DNA of 64,000 nucleotides, taken from positions 37,099,201 to 37,163,200 of the forward strand of contig OZ038422.1 in NCBI GenBank assembly GCA_964036155.1, given 5' to 3'. The DNA is from Diploscapter coronatus (Eukaryota > Nematoda > Chromadorea > Rhabditida > Rhabditidae). Below, piece after piece: positions 49,315 to 64,000 of the stretch. The notes beneath the pieces were generated by a model. The model was not told the origin of the DNA. It saw only the letters and a list, made by a program, of their open reading frames with translations, and did not search any database. Numbering within the stretch: the stretch's first letter is position 1; each line of letters opens with the position of its first letter. The position numbers were made by a program, and so were the translations under genes.

Positions 49315-50039
49315 ATGAGAGGAAATATTCGTCCGGAGACGGTGGAAAGTTCCGAGGCGCAAGGTTAGATTTTTGCTTAAATTTTTCAGAAAATTCGAAA
49401 AATAATATTTTTTACAGAGCTCGGCAAGGAATTCGTCGTGAAGTTCTACCACTACATCGCAAATGAGCCGCCCTCGGAGATTTCAAGTCTCTTCTCGGAA
49501 GAATCAGTCGTAATGCTCGACGATGGACGCTCCCTCACTGATCGAAATGTAAGTTTTAGGCTGTAGGTACTTTGTTACCAAAGCAGAAATAGTGTAGGAT
49601 GAGGAGAAAAAAGGGAAGAAATAGCGCTTGGTAACAAAGTACCTACAGCCTGTTTTATATTCGAAGAATTTTTGGCAAAGAATTGTTTTAGGAGATTGGC
49701 AATGAAATCAAGAGGCACTTCACCAACCAGGTTCCCAAGTCCAAGTTTCAGCTCTACCCTATCAAGGTTAGTCCACAATTTTATCGATAAGTTTCAAATA
49801 AATCTTTAAAAATACTCAAAAACTCGAAGACAATGTTAAAACTTCGAATTTTGTTTCTAACGATAAAAAAAATCAATCCATTTCCACCTCGGCTGGTTCA
49901 AGATCTATAAAATAGTATAATGTTATGACCCATAATGTCATATCTATGATTTTAGCTGGCAGCCGTCCTGGACCCTGCTAGAATGAATACGCTGAAGAGT
50001 CCGAAAGAGTCTGGGTGGTTCAAAAATTACAAACACTAA
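49315..50039 (+). CDS. Short NTF2-like domain protein
   Basis: Exons: 49315-49363, 49418-49548, 49692-49766, 49956-50039; 112 aa with consistent phases. The segment ELGKEFVVKFYHYIANEPPS, followed by SSLFSEESVVMLDDGRSLT, resembles the start of NTF2-like domains such as that of G3BP (VGREFV..YY..L...P). The C-terminal half of the usual fold is replaced by a short tail (KESGWFKNYKH), so the domain seems truncated, or its last exon has changed. The start codon lies 4 nt after a likely splice-leader acceptor. AATAAA is at 50191-50196. Function unknown; RNA-granule or transport roles of relatives should not be assumed. Intron 2 carries a near-perfect hairpin (49558-49653). Confidence 0.65.
49558..49653. 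repeat. Short MITE-like hairpin in an NTF2-like gene intron
   Basis: AGGCTGTAGGTACTTTGTTA with CCAA on the left is matched by TTGG and TAACAAAGTACCTACAGCCT on the right: a perfect 24-nt inverted repeat around a loop of about 48 nt. It lies inside the intron 49549-49691. Confidence 0.85.
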
Positions 50040-60494
<10,455 letters not shown>

Positions 60495-61070
60495 AGCGGT
60501 CAATTCAAAAGTTGGACATTTTCTCTTCACATCATTCATGCAAATTTTTCTAAGGCATTCAGTCTTTGACTTTTCTTGTTTTATTTTCTGTTGATTTGTT
60601 TTTCTAGACTATCCAGGTTTTAGTAATTTATGATTATATTCGTGCAATGTTCTAAATGAGATGTTCAAGGGCTGACGGTATCAATGGAATTTTCATATTT
60701 TATTTAAAACATACCGCTCATTGAATGTCCCATTTATAGACTTCAGTTTCATCTTTATTTTTGAACGGGTAAAGATTCTGCTGATTTTTGTCAAATTTGA
60801 ATTCTTCTGTTCCGAATTAGACAATTCATCCAACTCGAAGTATTAATGAACGATTAGAATAAGTTCTGATTGATGTTTCTATGATTTTTAAAAGCCGTCC
60901 ACGAAAGATGCATGAAACTTGAATATATTTTTACAATTATGGGAACATTTAGCATACAATTATCTAAAATGCGATATTTCCCTCTATATAAGCAGTCGGT
61001 TGAAAAGATTTCTCATTAACTGAGTTGCACTCGACCAGCAGACCGGCTCCAACCAGGCAACTGACCAGTC
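60495..61070. promoter_or_regulatory. Upstream region of the Arg/Ser-rich gene with a TATA box
   Basis: Contains the SMC3 3' end and then TATATAAG at 60985-60992, about 80 nt before the next start codon. This is a good TATA-box match; most other genes here lack one. Such boxes often mark strongly or tissue-specifically expressed genes. Confidence 0.5.
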
Positions 61071-61982
61071 ATGAAGTGAGCAAAGCTGCAGAGAAGAAAA
61101 ACAGTTCGAAAAGGATCACGGAAATCATGTCACTCGAGATGGACAACTACAAAATGAATAACCTTGCATGACGACCTCCGTCCTCGTCAACCTATCCTTC
61201 ATTTTGAAGTTTTCTAACCACTCTGTTCGAAGGGCTTCACAAAATCCGAAATCAATAGAACTAATGCATTGCTTGTAGATCCACAACTCGCCACGCCCGC
61301 TCCCGCTCTGCACGTCGCAGCCGAAGCAGATCGACCTCTTCCCGCCGCAGCAGACGCTCTGCAACGCGCTCGAACTCGGGCAGAAGCAGAAGAAGAAGAA
61401 CGACTGCCAAAAGGAGTTCCAGCAGAGCCGCGCGCAGGGCTTTGTGAGTTTTGGAAGGGGGAATCTATTGCTCTTTAGACGAAAAGGACCATTTTAAAGG
61501 TTTATCTTCATCACAAACGATGACCGCCTCTATCTGACAGTTTTCCTAAATTTCTCCATTCTTTACATCCAAAATCATATAACAAGTACGGAATGCCAAA
61601 ATGAATGAATGAAAAGTGAGTTTACGAAGAAATGGATTCAGGAAGTCGCGCAGCCGCAGTCACAATGGAAGCCGTAGCAGAAGTAGCAGTGGCAGTCGCT
61701 CGAGCAAAAGCGGATCTGTTCGCTCGAAGAAGGACCAGGCAAAGGGCAGGAAGACGGCCACTCGACTCAGAGACGCCAGGGGACGATTTGTGAAGATGGG
61801 CGGGGCCAGAAAGAGCAACAAGAAGAGCTCTCGCAAACCCACCAAATCGGCCAGATCCAGGAGATCCAGCAAAGGTAAAATGAAGACAGGTGAATGAATG
61901 GAATGAATGAACAAAAGAATGTTCAGGCAGCCGCAGCCATGCGCGCCGACCTGCTGACCTCTGCCCGACTGACTGTGATTGA
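61071..61982 (+). CDS. Small arginine/serine-rich basic protein (protamine-like?)
   Basis: Exons: 61071-61075 (ATGAA only), 61279-61443, 61642-61874, 61927-61982; 152 aa with consistent phases. After MK the protein is made of RS/SR repeats (e.g. HARSRSARRSRSRSTSSRR), then a lysine-rich part with RDARGRFVKMGGARKSNKKS, and a short tail ending CPTDCD. There is no RRM or other fold, so it is not a classical SR splicing factor. The composition fits a nuclear DNA- or RNA-packaging protein; sperm chromatin proteins of nematodes are small and Ser/Arg/Lys-rich in this way. That role is inference. A TATA box lies upstream (60985) and AATAAA at 62095-62100. The 5-nt first exon is inferred from the donor GTGAGC and phase. 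Confidence 0.65.
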
Positions 61983-62408
61983 TCAACTGACGGATTGCAC
62001 TCTGCCACCTCCACTCCACTCATCTCCTTCCTCACTCGTCCCCTCTCTGCACATCTCCCAGTCAACCTCTACAATTGACCCAATCTCAGAATTGAATAAA
62101 GAAGTTGGAGAATTTCAATGTTTTCTGATGTAACTCTAAATGGCTTGAAGAATCACAAAATATATAGGGAAACAGTGAGTCTCTAACAAATGACGATTGT
62201 AATGCATCGTAATCGAAGGTGTGAAGGTGTTACTCACAGACCACTGGCCACATGCACGTCATCCTTCATTGATTGTCACCATGCATTCCCTCGATTATTA
62301 AACCACATCCTAGACATTCGTCGTTTTGGTTCTGGGTTCAATTCTATTTCACTTTCTTTAGGATTTTTTATTCGAGAAATCTTATTTTCACCCATAATTT
62401 CAGCCTCG
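61983..62408. other. 3' region of the Arg/Ser-rich gene and start of duplication copy 2
   Basis: AATAAA at 62095-62100 ends the upstream gene. From 62169 the sequence is the second copy of the segmental duplication. TTTCAG at 62398-62403 precedes the F-box start, as in copy 1. Confidence 0.5.
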
Positions 62409-63360
62409 ATGATTACTGGTTTACCTACGGAAATAGTTCTCGAAATTTTCGTTTATTTGGACTATGGAAGCATCGAGAATCTTTCGTGGACGCAGAGAAG
62501 ATGCATGAGAATTGTGCAGAGGTACTACCCCGAAGCACTTGAACCAAGAAGTCATCTTCAACAAATTATAATCTCCCCGTCAACTACGCCAGGGGTAACG
62601 CATTTGAAAGGGCAATTGAGTATTGACAATGTTTTGCTATATAGAAGTTAATGAATTTAACGAAACAAATATGTATTTTGGAGGAAAGTTACCACATCTT
62701 TGTTCATTTTCGAAACATTGTAACTAATCATAACAGTCGCGTTTTGTATGGAGGATAATCACTGAATTTAGCTATTCGAAATCGTAGTTGATAATGTAGA
62801 CAGTAATCGGAAGCTTTCGAAGGAAGAATATCTTGAGAAATATCCAGTCAATAAAATGAAGGCCTATATTGAGAGATTCAACTCCAGAAAGCCTAACGAA
62901 GAGCGCCATAGAAAATTTCGACAACTTTACCGAAGTTACCACAAATTTTGTAAGTTCTTCAAATCGGGTATTTATCCTATTTTTCATTTTCTTAATCATC
63001 TACAGACAGCTTGGGATCAAACTCATTTACTTATTCATGATGATTGATTTAGGCGAAAAGAGACGAGAAATTGGAACAAATATTCGAGATTTGACCTTAG
63101 AATCATGCTTCAAGAAGGGCATTCCAAATGGCGATGATAAGTATGGTGACAAATGTTTGGTTGTCGAACTTCGCTCATTCCTGTCAACGATGTCGTTCGG
63201 TTATGTAACAATAGTAAGAACAAAATCGAATAGACCTAAACATTATTTTATCACATTCCAGGGCTGTTCGGGATTCCGGTCGGAGTTTCAAACAGCCTTG
63301 ACACGTTCTCATTTAACAAACTGCACTAATCAAAAGGCATACTTTGAAGCTTTAGTCTAG
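62409..63360 (+). CDS. F-box protein, copy 2
   Basis: Exons: 62409-62594, 62772-62949, 63053-63213, 63262-63360; 207 aa, with the same structure, intron phases and intron positions as copy 1. F-box at the N-terminus (GLPTEIVLEIFVYLDYGSI). By eye the exons differ from copy 1 at 7 of 186, 17 of 178, 6 of 161 and 4 of 99 positions. Exon 2 differs most, and mainly at amino-acid-changing sites (VVYNVFNNPRLSEEE versus VVDNVDSNRKLSKEE), so that segment may be evolving fast. No disabling change is seen in either copy. Confidence 0.75.
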
Positions 63361-64000
63361 ATTATTATAAATGCTTAGAAACTTCTGAAATATGAACATA
63401 TTTTTAGGATGGTTGTAACCGACAACAATTTTTGGCTGTCATTGACTGTCTAGATTCGGCTCGTTGCATCGCAAAGACTAAATTAATATTTTGCCCCACA
63501 CTCCACCTGGAAACGAGCGATATAGGATTCATCCAAAATTCGCCATTCTTGAAGACTGGTAACAAGATAAAGCATAAGATATAGGCGTTGTGATATTCAT
63601 CACTATGCCCTTCAGAGCTGAACGAAGATTTCCGGGTGAGAGTATCTTTCTCTGCTCCACGCGCGCTTTTCTTTTCCCTTTTCTCGCATTCCTAACTTCT
63701 AAGAAATACGGAAACGGGGAGTAAAGAAAGAAAAGCACACGTGGAACACAGAAAGAGATACTCTCTCATCTGAAAATCTCGTACACCTCTGATGTTCTAT
63801 TCACTTTATAAATTCGAAATACCAATTTAGATGTCAAGGCTTTTAAATTTGCAAACATTCCTTCAGTCAACGCTCTTCTAAATATGGAACAATTTCAAGA
63901 GACGGTACTCTAACATTCAATCTATCAATTCGTTCATTGCTAATTCTGAAATCTGGGAAGGTGCAAAGTGGTGCAGTTATTCTTAGTGGTTAGAAAAGCG
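63361..64000. other. Sequence after F-box copy 2, to the window end
   Basis: Duplicated non-coding sequence, including the highly conserved 340-nt block (63412-63751). The counterpart of the minus-strand ORF near 46497-46769 is cut by the window edge and carries a 2-nt deletion. Confidence 0.5.

Larger units (their letters stand above)
62169..64000 (+). repeat. Segmental duplication, copy 2 (runs off the window)
   Basis: Direct copy of 44799-46632, about 17.4 kb away, and still matching at the last base of the window. The block 63412-63751 matches 46051-46390 with two differences. Confidence 0.9.

Noticed and set aside
62190..62651. A longer 153-codon reading of the second F-box gene starting at 62190
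   Set aside because: The added N-terminus is not maintained in copy 1, and TTTCAG just before ATG 62409 suggests the true 5' end of the message.

Overview
The window reads as nuclear DNA of a free-living-type (chromadorean) nematode. AT-rich flanks surround GC-richer exons, introns are mostly 40-300 nt with GT...TTTCAG borders, genes are tightly packed on both strands, AG acceptors sit a few bases before several start codons (possible trans-splice sites), and a nematode-type seven-helix chemoreceptor is present. I could rebuild most genes exon by exon; in each full model the exon lengths sum to an intact frame. The species cannot be fixed from sequence alone.

Layout: 1-400, tail of a chemoreceptor-like gene (+). 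2688-9103, a 21-exon kinesin-5 (BMK-1/Eg5 type, +). 11184-17498, a 21-exon fibulin-1 orthologue (-). 19888-21330, a two-RRM protein like hnRNP Q/R (-). 21745-25416, mitochondrial processing peptidase beta (-), head to head with 25720-29552, a copine (+). 30380-43910, a bestrophin chloride channel (-) whose two large introns hold other genes: a small gene or alternative last exons (32756-33064, -) and a complete chemoreceptor (37439-41842, +), whose own second intron is filled by a 1.9-kb inverted-repeat element. 45039-45999 and 62409-63360, two copies of an F-box gene inside a direct segmental duplication of at least 1.8 kb. 49315-50039, a short NTF2-like protein (+). 51163-60494, cohesin SMC3 in 33 exons (+). 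61071-61982, a small Arg/Ser-rich basic protein (+).

Most genes are single-copy housekeeping or structural genes that do not form one pathway: spindle motor and cohesin for cell division, fibulin for basement membrane, MPP for mitochondrial import, copine and bestrophin at membranes. The dynamic parts are the chemoreceptors, the duplicated F-box genes, and many small inverted-repeat elements lodged in introns.

Points for a second look: six GC-AG introns among about 130; one fibulin acceptor that reads AT instead of AG; a 340-bp non-coding block that differs by only 2 bases between the duplicated segments although the adjacent F-box exons differ by about 5%; a bestrophin with altered pore-neck residues; a copine without the usual C2 calcium-binding aspartates. 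I found no CRISPR array, tRNA, rRNA, or recognisable viral or toxin gene.
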